Source: Myoxocephalus aenaeus
Taxonomy: Eukaryota; Chordata; Actinopteri; Perciformes; Cottidae
Direction of reading: 5' to 3'
NCBI GenBank assembly: GCA_038501785.1
Contig: JBAMJR010000031.1
Location: 13,740,001 to 13,804,000 of the forward strand
DNA length: 64,000 nt
Of the stretch, positions 36,832 through 49,800 are shown piece by piece. Positions within the stretch are counted from its first letter, which is position 1. Every line of letters begins with the position of its first letter. The notes under the pieces are model-generated. The model saw nothing but the letters and a program-made list of their open reading frames with translations, did not search any database and was not told the origin of the DNA. Position numbers and translations under genes: made by a program.

Positions 36832-39800
36832 GTAGATTGAGGGGGAGGGTGGAGATACATTGATAAGACACCCAGAAAGAGAGAGAGGAGAGGGAGGAAA
36901 GAGGGACAGAAAGTAGGGGAGGAGACGTGGAAACGAAGAGATGGAAGGGCAACAGGGACAGACAGGAAGACCGTGGAAAAGGAGGGGAAGAGGAAGATTT
37001 AGAGATTTCATGAAGGTGAGTTGACAAGAAATGAGACGAGGACAAACAAGGGGGAGGGAAAAAAAAGAAATCGTTAGCAACAGGTGGAGAGAAAAAAACT
37101 CCTGATCATCTTCAAAAGCCTAAATCATTTCTTATCTAAAAAAAACAAACACATTATTGTCCAGAAACACAAGAAAGATGACGTGAACGCCTCTCCGCTC
37201 ACCGCCTGCGAGGCCATCATCTCGTTGATGCTCTGCTCGTATTGCTCAGCCAGGATGGCCAGCTTGCGCGTCTGCTCATCCTTCAGGGCCTTGAGCACCG
37301 TCTTGTGCTCGGCCTTGGGCGTAACTTCCATCTGGTGGTGGCGCAGGGCCTTGTACTGCTTGGTCTGCACCTTACATGTGTCCTGGAACTGCTTCTTGAT
37401 CTGCAGCTCCAAAGCCTGCAGGACGGGACAGCGAGCGGAGGGTGTGGACAGTTTAGAGCATTACGTTTATTTCAAAGTGCTGTGGTTCACAATACTAACA
37501 ATTCTGCTGCTCGAGGGTTAAAGGTTTCAAAAGGCAAGGGGGCGACAGAAAAAAAAATCTGAGTTCTGATCTTTGTTATCCTCAAAATTAAACTGAAATG
37601 ACGTTCGGAGATGACACATTTTGTACGTTCCTTTCACCATTTCTTCAAGATGAATTTGTTACATCCACGTTGCATCACCGCTTTATCAAAAATCTTTCCA
37701 AAATATAAAAAGGTGTTGCTCATGGCTTGCGCCATCTTAGAGGCGGATCCAATTTGTGTTTTCAAAGACACAAGATGAAATCTAAAAATGAATTCAGGCA
37801 TTTCAAACAATTTGACAATTGTCAATCTGACAACAAGCACCACATCTATAATATCCCGGATCAAAAACTGTATTTGCTCCGCGTCGACTCACTTTGAGGT
37901 TCTTGGGCTGCTGCCGGAGCTCCAGCACATGTTTACGGTGGAGTTCGCGCTCACGTCGGTTGTTGTACTCGATCTGGTTCTCCAGCTCGGTCTGGTGCTG
38001 CAGGCGGATCAAGTCCATCCGCAGCTTCTGCAGGATCTTCAGCTGCCTGAACTCCAGCTCCTGCATGGACTCGTCGTGGCGGATCAGCATGGCATGCTCC
38101 ATCTCTTTCTGGGTCTTCTTCTTGTTCAGCTCCTAGGAGGACCGGAAGGAAAGATGGAGAAGGAGGGAGGGAGGGACATTCTGGATGACTTGGATGGTTA
38201 TCGATTAACATCGTCAGCTCAGCTTGTTTTCAATCTGACTTGATGTCGGCTGACATTATCAACAGCTGAAAAAAATAAATAATCTATAAATATCTCTCCT
38301 TCTTTCATTTAAACATTTCCTTTTTTATCTATTAACCAAAACATTAAAACTATCATCGAAAACATGACTCAGAGGTTTTGTGTGTTTTCTCACAGGAAGC
38401 TTTTGCAACTTTTAAGACCTCATCCAGATTTACACAACAGATTTTCAGATTGGGACATTGCTGGCTTGCTTTACTCTGTAATAATCTTCTTATAGTAAAT
38501 AAGAAACACTTTACAGATGAAGAACAATGGGAGTAATTAGAAGCAACTGCTGGGCAAAAATATTTTGGTGTTATAATCACACTATTCACGGGCAACATCC
38601 CAAACAATAACAACTCACAAACGGGGTTTGGTGAACTTCAGGTGCGCGTTTAACAATTAAACGATGTTCATTTATAATTTATGCACGCGGTGTTTATACG
38701 GATGCACGCCCTCTGCACCTCTCGGATCTGTTCCTGCTCCAAGTCGTGCCGCTTAATCATGACTTTGCGCTTGAAGGCGCGGCAGTTCCTGTCGTAGAAG
38801 ACTCTCTGCTGGGCCAGGAGATGGGCCTCCTCCTCGGCCTGGGAATGCTGCATGTTCTCCTTGTGCTTGGACAGACGCTCCTGCTTCTCCTTCTTGGGTG
38901 TGCTGTAGTCCTCGTTCATCTCCTGAGAGAGGGCGGAGAGTTCGAAGCAAAGGAATTGAGGAACGGGGGAGAGATGTTAATTTGAGCCGTTATTGGCAGG
39001 TTTATCTGATGTGGGTCCTTTATCTGTTAATGCCGTTGTAATTGTCATGAATATCAGTTTAACTGGTGAAATAAAGACAACGGCTAATGAGTTTATGAGC
39101 AGTGAGTGACGAGATATTAAAACCAGATATGTGACAAGCAAATATGATCCAAAGCGAGCAGAAAATGGCCAAACTATGTGTTACATACGCATGTTTTGAA
39201 TGTGAAAATGAACAAACGCCTCGATAAATGCTGCCTACGTAAAGAAAAGTGTTGACAATATCAAGTGTTTGTATTGAGAGCATACGGAAAACTCCAATTG
39301 ACCGTCTGTCTGGAACGACTTTCATAGCCAGAGGAAGGGTTGTGATAAAAAAAAAAAGAATTCAGCCACATTTATTCCTCCTCAGTATGAGTTTTCTTTC
39401 TCTTTCATGGGCTTTAAGGTAATCTACAACTCCAGCTAATGCACTTAACACACGAGCCTGATCCCCGTTCTCTGTGGTGTCTAATTCCGTTATAGCTCAG
39501 TTGGTGGGAAATATCTCTCCCTTCCAGCGATGCTTTCTTTTAACTCGTGCTGACCTAATTTTGGTCACTTATCTTGGAACTGAAAACACAGTGTATCACA
39601 CTCCCAGCCCACAGGAGTATTCTCTGGGCTCGGTTTGAAGGTTGTGGAGGCACACAAATGATACACTGTGCGTATGGAATTGTGGGTTTCCTTGCTGGTG
39701 TGAATATACACGTGTAGGTACACAGCGAGTAGGCCCAGTGACTCAGCACAGCTTCCAAAAGACCACTTCTGGTCATACTGAATGTGCATGTTTGTGCGGA

Positions 39801-42800
39801 GGAGGGCTGATTCAACAGTTATTGGCGTACAGTGTCACACAGGAGAGAGGCGTACAAAGGAGCTCACTTCAGGGGGGGGGAAGGAAACCAACACACCTCC
39901 TTAATCTTCTCCTTGCAGAGTTTGTACTGCTTCTTTTGATTATCCAGAAAGGTGGTCAGCTCCTTCTTCTGCTGAGCCACGATCTGCTGCTGGAACTTCT
40001 TCTCATCGGTCAACGCCGTCTTCATCTGGGAGACAACAGAGGCGAGTGGCTGTTAGCTGAGCACGTGTCTTGTTGGTGAACTTTATTTTATATTATTGTA
40101 TGGCCAAGTAGAGACACTATTGTTTGCTGTTGTAGCTAATGTTGAAGAAAATCGCAATATGAGCAGATATTGGTCGGCATGTGATTATAAAAAAACATCA
40201 GTATTGGAAGATTTATTTGCCAAAACAACCAGTTTTCTGATGTAAGCTAGTGACTTATTGGTTAAGATGAGTGACATGTGACACTGTTTTATGTCGCTGT
40301 TTGAGGGGTTCAACCGATATATTATCTCCCTGGCCGGTCTTAGGTCAGGCGCTGCGTGCTAATCACAAAGTTATGCAGCTTGTTTTGCACAGCGTGACAT
40401 TCTGTGACCCACTTCTGCCCTTGCGTTTCATCTTATGTATAATTGGGCGGCAGCAGTGATTAAAGTCTTAGCAAAACTTTCCATAGCATTCGATGTAGGA
40501 CCACGGTTGGAGCTTCGTCAAAGCGGCTATAGAATCGTAACTTTAGCATCATGGCCTAAAGCCCACCTTTCCTCCTCCACTAACTGCTTGCATGGTGCAC
40601 GTAGGTCAGTGTGGTCATCTGTGAACTAACTTCGGGGTTATTGTACTTCTGCATCCATCTCATGTCTTAGAACCCACACCACTCACAAATCCCACCTCCT
40701 TATCAGAATGCACGGCGTGGCGCTTGGCTAGCTTCTCCAGCTCGATGTAGGCATTGTTGGCCTGCGTCTCCACCTCCTTCTGCAGCTTGAGCCGGTGCTC
40801 GTCCATCTCGGCCTTCAGCTTGTTCTCCAGGGCGATCAGCTGCTTCTGGTGCTGCCGCCGCATGCGCTTGTAGCCCGACATCTGCTCCCGCAGCTCGCTC
40901 TCCTGCTCATGCTCGTGGATCTGCTTGGTCACCTGTGGAGAAGGAGAAGTTAGGAGATGCGAGCGCCCCCAAATCGGATTTCCGATCAGAACCGTGAACA
41001 AATTCATTTTGACAACAAAACACGCAGCGGTTATTCAAATATAGTGTGCAGCAAAAACATGTCACCTGTCCTTTTCAAATCATCTTTTCAAATCATCTTT
41101 TCCAAGGTAAACTGGAAAAAGAATTCACTCAATACTCTAAAGCGTCACAGTTCAATTGCCACTGTAACACTGTCAACCAGTGATGGGGAAACTACGAATG
41201 TAAAAAAATTAAAATACGGTGAGATCTTTTAGATCCGTTGGGTGAAGTTACCACTAGAGCTCAACAAAAGCTCTTTTATCTGACCGTCGCACAAACACAG
41301 CTACACAGCTACGGATAGATCGGACAACCACAAAGAGTCTAAAATGTGTTCCAGTCGAAAAATTATTACAAAAACAATTTCAAACAGTTACACAACATTT
41401 AATCTAAAGATAAAGACCATACTCTTATGTCTTAACAGCGATGTCACCCATCTTTTTTTCCCTTTTTATAGCAAAACCTGACACACCAACCTGAGGACAG
41501 AAAGGATTCTCCACATCTAGGTAGTACTCGCTCCGCATCTTCTCATAACTTCCACCTGAACTCCTCAGGCCAAACATCATGGTGACTTTAGCCAAGTGCA
41601 CCAGCATCCAGGAACCTTGTGCAGCATCCTATGCCCGGCAGAACCCTGCCTGCGCTCCGATGCCACCCTGAGACCCACCCTTACTGGACGACCCCCCACC
41701 TCCCTTCTCCTTGGTTCGTGCCCTGGGCACGCAGCGGCCAAGGCAGGCGTGTGAACTGTGAATGAGGCAGGCCGACAAGAGCACAGAGCGCCTCTTTAGT
41801 TGGGCTAACGCTAAGCGGCGGACAGCAGGTGGGTCACATGAATACCTCATTGAGAAAGAGTGAGAGAAGTTGGAGAGGAGGGGGGGGAGGTTAGAGACGG
41901 GCAGGCAGAGAACTGAGGGGAGGGGGGGGGATGCAAAGGAGAAACAGAAGATAGAGAGAGACCGGGAAAGAGTTAGAGGGAAAAATGGAAATAAAGAAGT
42001 AAAATAAGAGAATCTGGAGGAGAAAATGGGGAGTTGGCGTGGAAATAGGTGGATGTTGAGTCCCCGCCCCCACACTCCTTAATCTGTGCTGAATCAATAC
42101 CCCACTGTAACAGCAGCTCCCAATCCCAGTCACTCGCTCCGCTGCCCCCCCATGCACGCTGCCACAAAGGGCCAAGTCACGTCATGTGACGGCCTCTTTC
42201 ACACAAGGCTCAGGGAGGGAAAGGAGATCATATTCAGGGCGAGAAGAGGGTGGAGGGGTGCATGCAGGCTAAAGGTGAATATTCCAGTGAGATCAGTGGG
42301 AATTAAGCAGCTGAACTGGAGTTATTCTGCTTATGTTGCAGTTCTTAATGTTGTACTGAAAGGACACGATTTGGTCGAATAGAGGAAACGCTGTGCTGGT
42401 GGATGCCGATGTGACGGATCTGTGTAATAACAAATAAGTAGGGCAGCACTCGTATTTTTTTTATTTATTTTTTTATCAAATTAATAACGATATTCCACTT
42501 GGACACGCAGGCGGTTTGAGCGCTGCGTGATCACCAGGTGTCTGGAGCCGATGAGTATACATTCACCAGAGCTCTGCTCCTCAATAACGCGTCCTAATAA
42601 AAGGCTTTGAGAAATGTTGAACAATGTAATATTCATTTAGCTTTTGATTTGAGCGTGAACCCTTTGACAGAGCAGGTCAAGGCTGTTTTGGTGATGCAAA
42701 AGAAGGCATTACATTTGCTGAGAATGGACGACGCTGTGCTGAACATAAAAATATTGTTAATTGAAATTAACTGTCATGAAATATGATACAAGTGAGCAGC

Positions 42801-43041
42801 TCTTTTATGTACGCAGCTAATCTTTTATTGGAGAGTATTCCTTCTTCCAAAAGACTTGCAACACTGTTCCTTCCTAATTACACTGCACGCTGTTTAAAGC
42901 CTGAACCGCTCCTTTGTCAAGAAGAGATAGAAGAAGAATAGCTTGCTTTCAATGTTGCCACATGTGTAAAATGACACATGGGGAAGCAAAGAGTCTCTAT
43001 AGACATTTCTTTATTGTCCTATGTGTTTTCCTTTAGATGCA

Positions 43042-43099
<58 letters not shown>

Positions 43100-44193
43100 T
43101 ATTTACACATATACGTCTGTTTGAGCCTAAAAAAAAAAGAAGCAAAGCATCTGGTTTAAGCACAGCCCTTTGACATTTACATACGAGATAAGTCTTCTGA
43201 TTATTTTCCGCTGTATGAATTCCCAGCAGATACCAATAAAGCATGTGGCTGCTCTGTTGGTGACGTGCCGATAGTTTTACAGGCTGCGCCCGCGAGCTGA
43301 AGACGAGTCAGACGGCGGATGAGGTGAAATATCGCAGGACGTCGTCGTGGTCTCTCGCTCAGCCCGGCGCTTCAGTCGGTTACTTCATCTGACCTATAAT
43401 AAGCCCTCCCTCCCTCCCTCCCTCCCTCCCTCCCTCCCACTCGCCCGCTAGTTATTTCTCACACGCGTTCTCCTTCTCGCTCCACATCCATCTCTTTCTG
43501 CCGTTTCCCCTCCCTCGTCCTCCCTTTCCTTCCATCTCCCTTGATGGTTTTTCATCCTGCTCTCCTTCTCTTTATTTTCCTTTTTCTTGACCTCTCCTCA
43601 TCATCTTTCATCTGTCCTTTCCTTTTCGATTAATCCCCTCCTTTTTTCCTCTCTCTTTTCATGTTTTCCCTCCTACGCCAATCACCCTCTTTTTGTGTCT
43701 CTCTCTCTCTCTACTTGTCCAGATTTCAATCTGCACTGCTCTTTTGTCTCCTCCGTTTGTTTATCTGTCCTTCTCGTCCCCCAGATATCTGCCGGCGGTG
43801 TCCTCCACCTTGACTTGACCTCCTGCAGCCACCATGCTCTTTCATTCATGCTCTTTTCACCATGATGTACTCCTTTGTCTTTTGGAAGTGTGAGCAAATA
43901 AATACGTCACTCATGAATTTGCATGCTTGTTTTTGAGGACGCAACTTATTACTGGTGGTATCGTTTTATTTTGTATTTTTCCTCTTGCTCAATTCGTTCC
44001 TCTGTTGTCCTCTCTATTCCTTTTCTCTGTCTTCCCCTCTCCCTCCCTCCTCTGGCGATCCATCACCCTTCACCATCTGGACCCCCCCTTCTTCTCTCGT
44101 TCTCTCTCTTTTGTCTACCTGCTGATTCCAGTCTCGGCAAGTCGAGGCCAATCTGAGGACGCCTGCGCTTCGGTAGAAAAAGATGATGTCATC

Positions 44194-44238
<45 letters not shown>

Positions 44239-46784
44239 GCCGGCGGGCAGCACCGGCTATCGCACCACCCAGATACTGGGGTTTTACGCTTTTCAAGACA
44301 GCCAGCCTCAGTCACACTGAAGCAGGAATGAATAAGTTGCAAGTCTGTGGTGTGCTAAGTATATTTCTATTACGCTGAAGTCTTTGTACATTTTGGGAAA
44401 AGCCTTCATGAGGTGGGAAGGATTGCTTTTCTTTTTAAGTTAAATGAATGCGAGTAGAGGACACGCGATATAATTACATATCTTCTGTGCATAGGAACAA
44501 ATGAGGGCGGCGTCTCACAATAACTCTGTGTGAGCCAAGAAGAGGTAGACTTTTTGTCTGAAGAATGCTATCCGTCTCTCCAACTAGCAAAACTTTATTC
44601 CAGCGATATGCACTTAGCTAGTAGCTAGCATAGCGGCTAATACTAAACCGTGTAAGTAAAGGTGCAGAGGTTTCCAGATTTTTGGGATGAACGGAGAGGG
44701 CAAAACATATTTATAGAGATAATATGTTAAAATATAATGAGATAAATCATAATTATGGGCTAGTAACTTTATGATAATATTGATTAAGTCAGTCATCAAG
44801 CTCTGGTTTAGAGACTTCTGAGGATAACGATGAGAACGTGTCTCTAAGAGAGACACACATGTTTGAGAGGGAACTGACATAATAATACCCATGTTTAGCT
44901 CGGTAAGGAAAATTACAGCACGAGTACATGAGATGAGGCATTAGGGGACATTATTTGTATTCATTGTCTCACTTGGGAATTCTAGAGCATCTGTGGCATG
45001 TTTTTATTTCCAATCCTCAACATTTTATAAGACGTACGCTGAAATTGCAGCTCCACTGAATCTTACAGCTCCTATGGGTGATGACAATGCCTGTTTAACA
45101 ATGAAGCAATTTTCCAGTGGAATGCGAATACAGATGAAGGCAACCTGTTGTAAAATAATGTAATAAAAAAAACACACAGTGGTTCATGCTCTGATCAAGG
45201 ACGGTACTCATTCTATTCAACTCAAGGACAAAGACGCGTACGTCTTCTTTGCCCGTGTGCTCGTATGTCTGGTTTAAGACCCGACAGCAGAAGGGACTCA
45301 CAATCAAAACCACTGGGTCATGGATGAGTACACACACACACACACACACACACAAGTTACTAGAGCCGGTTTCCATGACAACAGACGGGGAGGGAGAGAA
45401 AGAGAGAGAAAGGGAGAGAAAGACTTCCACCCCCTTTATCCCAGGATAGAGAGTCAGATCTAAGAATGATGGATGATCAAGTGGAAGAAATAGAGGAGAG
45501 GACGGAGGGAGGGAGGGAGGGGGTAATGTGAAGCGTAGTACCAGAGGAGAAAACAAAAGGAGTGAGGTGAATGAGTGGAAAGAGAAGCAGATAAATAGAT
45601 ATATGTTGCAGAGACAGGTCCAAAACTGAATGGCAGAGACAAAGAGCCAGGAAGAGGTCAAAATAAAAAATAAAACATAAACAAAAGATGGACAGATAGG
45701 ATGAATAAACATCCACAAAGGAAGTGCTCGGTGTTTTGAAACATCAGGTGGTTCCAACATGGATCCACATCACACTTCTTCAGCGCGGAGACATTACGTC
45801 ACATCCAGACTCGACGCTCGTCTGCCACATCCGCAGCCATGTTTGTAACGGTGAGAAACAATAACAAGGCTGTGCTGCACACTTGTATGCTGCTATGGTG
45901 TAAACACAACACAGAGAGAGATTGTGGCTTTCGCTTTCCTTTATCATTTAAAAGCAACACAGTGAATGTTGCACATATGAATGATCCTAGAACCCTTAAA
46001 GAAACATAAAAACATGTTTTGGGATCTCAAAAAGAGCAAAGAGTTTGGTTAAACGTACCAGCGAGGCTGATTTTATGGTGGCGAAGCGGCCCTGGTTCTT
46101 GTAGTTTTGGGCCTGGCTGCTCTTGTCGGAGGAGGACGGCCTCAGCCCTTGCAGGTGATCCCTGTGAATGCCATCGTCCCAGTTGTACAGATGGTCCTGT
46201 GTGAAACACACACATACAAACAGCACTGAGAAATGCAAACAGAGCACAAGTCATCCATTGATTGTCAGAGTTGTCATCTTTTCAAACAATACCCAGAACA
46301 CATGGCACTGAAGTGGTTTATAATGAACGTACACTTGGCAGACTTTAACACTAAAAATTGGGCTAGTGTTTAAACTCTTGATTTTAGGCGTACGACGTCT
46401 AAACTTCAAAAGTAATCTTCAGCATTTGCTAAAACTGTGTCAAATGTAACCTTGCAGAACATGATAAAATGTCAACACTCAATCCCTCCCCCCATTAAAA
46501 CATTTTCAGGAACCAGGGGACGTGAGAGACTGTGAGGAGGAAACTTCTTAGGCATCTGAAAACGATGCGTGTCACTTTCATTTGTTCTCAGCTCAGCCCC
46601 TGAACTTGAAACAACACATTGGCTGTCTGCTCATAAAGTGACAACCCTTATTCATGCACTGTCAGAAATACAAAGAGCAGATGAAGAAAGAGAATGAGAG
46701 AGCAGTGACAGCCCTCTCTTCACAGATGTTTAAGACATATGAGAATGTCAGGCATTGCGTTGACCTGTGTGTACTGAATGTATG

Positions 46785-46825
<41 letters not shown>

Positions 46826-49800
46826 GATGACAGAGCTGTAGGTGGGGAAATGGCAGGGAGTGTATGCTGCTTGTCGACATGTGCACAGTCTTTGTTCCCT
46901 GGGTGTGAACAGTGTTTGTAATGAACTTGAAGCGATCTGCCAAACAGCGAGGACTGTGTCGATGGTTTCCATGGTTTCAGGGCGGCGGGGGGGGGGGGGG
47001 GGGGGGGGGGGTGGTTACGCATCCACTTGAAAATAGTAGGAGAAAACCCAGATGATGTTTGCACGGAGCAAAGTGTCCTTACAATTTTAGAGTGCACAGT
47101 TATAGAGACAGTGATTATACGAGTAACATTGCATGTGTTGATTGTACTTGCTGTGTGTTTATGTACTAAGATTCTTAGAAACCTAAAGTACATGGCATTC
47201 TGGCAAAGGTGTTTACGACAGCTAAAGTGCCAAGTGACCAAATCAAATTAAAAGGACAATTATTGGGAAGGTAAAAAGTTTTCCTTGTCTTTAATCAGAG
47301 TTCAGCTCCACCAGGTAGGATTTACTTTTGCCGGCCAGAAGGACATCTCAAAAGCCTGAAGTGAAATAAATGGAATTTGGAGGACAGACGGGCCTTGCGT
47401 GAACAAACAATTGGACTTTTGATTTGTGATCCAGATTTGAGATTTCAGCCATTAGATATTTTTCTTTTTCTTTATGCCATGATGAAGGAATATAAATAAT
47501 CCCTTATTAGTCCCACAGTGGGGAAATGTATTCTCTGCATTTTGACCCATCCTTAGTATTTTAAGGAGCAGTGGGCTGCCCCTAGTGAAGCGCCGGGGAG
47601 CAATTTAGGGTTGAGCGTCTTGCTCAGGGACACTTTGACATGCAGACTATGGGGAGACTGGGGATCGAGCCGGCTACCTTGTGGTTGCGGGATGACCACT
47701 CATCCCCCTGAGCTACAGCCGCTAATGAAACGCTAATCTTTAAATATGGGAATACGAACAACTCGGACTGAAAATAAATTAGAGAGGTGTTTCCCAAACA
47801 GGGGCACATGTTCACTTCGGCAGGTGTCAGGGGGGATCGTGGAACCATTGCAGAGTTGGTCAGAGTTGGTCAGTTAATTATTAATAATAATTCTGTTTAG
47901 GAGGAAAATAAACACATCATCTGGCCTACAGGTTGGTGTGATGCTGATATTTGGTCACAATCAGAGGTGCTGATTCTATCTTTGGTATATTCCTATATTA
48001 AACACTCTTTGTGACCTGTTAAGACCTCCCTTTCTTTTCTTTTCTTTTTCCACTCAGTGGGTTCATACAATATAGAAGTGCATCATTTAGGAAACCACTT
48101 AAACGGCTGCCATCAAATCAACTGTAATTGGCTCTAAGAAGTGCAGAATAACTATTACACTGAGGCCATTGCAGCCGGTACAAAACGTGTTCAAAAACAA
48201 ATAGATCTTGTAATAGATGCATACGTTAAATCAAGGTAGAGTTTGTGTAGTGCACAAAGACTTAGAACCCCCGCAGGTCACTGAGGTAGACTATATTTGT
48301 ATTCTTGTAAATATTATTTTTTTCCCATCATTACACTATCACTCTTAGTTCCAGTCATCTAGATTCTTTAAATGAGCTAAACAGCTTGTCTGAGGTTTTC
48401 CTAGAATATTTTGTACAGTGTCCTATAGTGGTTTTGTAGTAAATGCTCAACTTCAAATGCAGTTTTCCACCAATAGCAACACTTTAGAGGTGTGACATCG
48501 TCGATGAAGGAGCACTCAAAGGATTTGGGGAACTGCTCTCCACTTCAAGCTCTGGTTTGGTATGTTGTGACCTGTCAGCAGCTCCCTCCCACCACCCGAC
48601 ACTTCACCCCCTGACTTTTACCTTCTTGGTGTGCGGGGAGGACTCCAGCGTGCTGCTGTAGTCCTGCGGGTGCATCGTGGTCATTTCGGAGCAGCTGTCG
48701 TCCAGCACCTCCTGCATGCTGTTCACGCTGCTGCTCTGGCTGCCCGTGCTGACCGAGGTGCTGGGGATGGAGTGGTTGCTTCCCAGGCTGTTCATCTTAC
48801 AGCTGGCTGCCTCGCTGTCCTGCAAGGGAACATCCACACATATTCATAAATACATGATTCCACAAATCAACACTCAGGAGTGATGAAATCATACAGAGAT
48901 GCAACTATACACACACACACATACTTCATCCCCAATATGCACAGGTCTCTCCCAACTGTCTACAGTCACCTCAATACAAGGAAAATAACTAATGACCTCT
49001 AGATTGCATTCGAGTCCAAGTCATGTTTAATTGTCTATTGACCTGACCGGTGTCAGTTCCCTTGGTAATGCACATCTGTTCAGAGTAGAAGGCCACTTCA
49101 GTGTGTGCACGTGATAAAGGGAGTCAAGCTACACAGCTTTTAGGAGCAGCAGACTTATACATAACATATATTATGACGCTATAGTGAATCTATCCAGTGC
49201 ATCTTTCCCTGAAACCAGGTTTTCTCAGTAAAGCCTTCAGCGGCAGTGAGGTCTGGTGGCCGCTCTGAATTGCGCCGCGTGGTGTCGGATGACACGACAG
49301 CGTGCTGCTGTTCATGCTGCCTGAGGTCAGGTCAACGAAGAGTCAATGTCAGGCTACCGCGGCTGCAGCTGGAAGGCTCCTGTTCGGTGTGATTTAAAAA
49401 AGGGCTCAACAGCTTTTAGCAGCCATAAACTGTATTTTTTGTCTTCGGTTTAACTTAATTAGAACTGAAAAATCAGTTAATAAGGCCACTTTGGACAAAA
49501 GTACAGCATCTGGCTCGCTCCTCCTTGCATAGTAGACCCAATAAAGTGAAAAAAGTTGATTAATTGATCAACGATTTTAATAATTGATTAATTGTTTGTC
49601 ATTTTTCCAAGTGTCAAAAACTTAGTTCCAGCTTCTCAGATGTCAAGATATGCAGACTTTCTCTGTTTAATATCATTATAAAGTAAATGTATAAGTGGTT
49701 GGGGCTGCTGGAAGGACAAAGACATTTTAAGAATAACAGATAATAGAAACTATCATAAATAGCAGCCCTGCGCTGCTGTATGTAGCCTCTGCTTATTAGA

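Larger units (their letters stand above)
41608..46058 (-). other. Large taok3 intron, remainder
   Basis: No exon recognised. It contains C/T- or G/A-biased stretches (41869-42010, 43400-43800, 43980-44240, 45380-45560) and simple repeats. Long open frames through these tracts are composition artefacts. Confidence 0.6.

Noticed and set aside
39485..39515. gttatagctcagttggtggg resembling a tRNA D-arm
   Set aside because: No matching acceptor stem or B-box at the right distance.
45095..45760. 221-codon minus frame in the large taok3 intron
   Set aside because: Made of C/T-rich low-complexity tracts; hydrophobic runs are a composition effect.
47640..47724. tRNA-like sequence on the minus strand
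   Set aside because: The attached body and degraded stems show a SINE head, not a functional tRNA gene.
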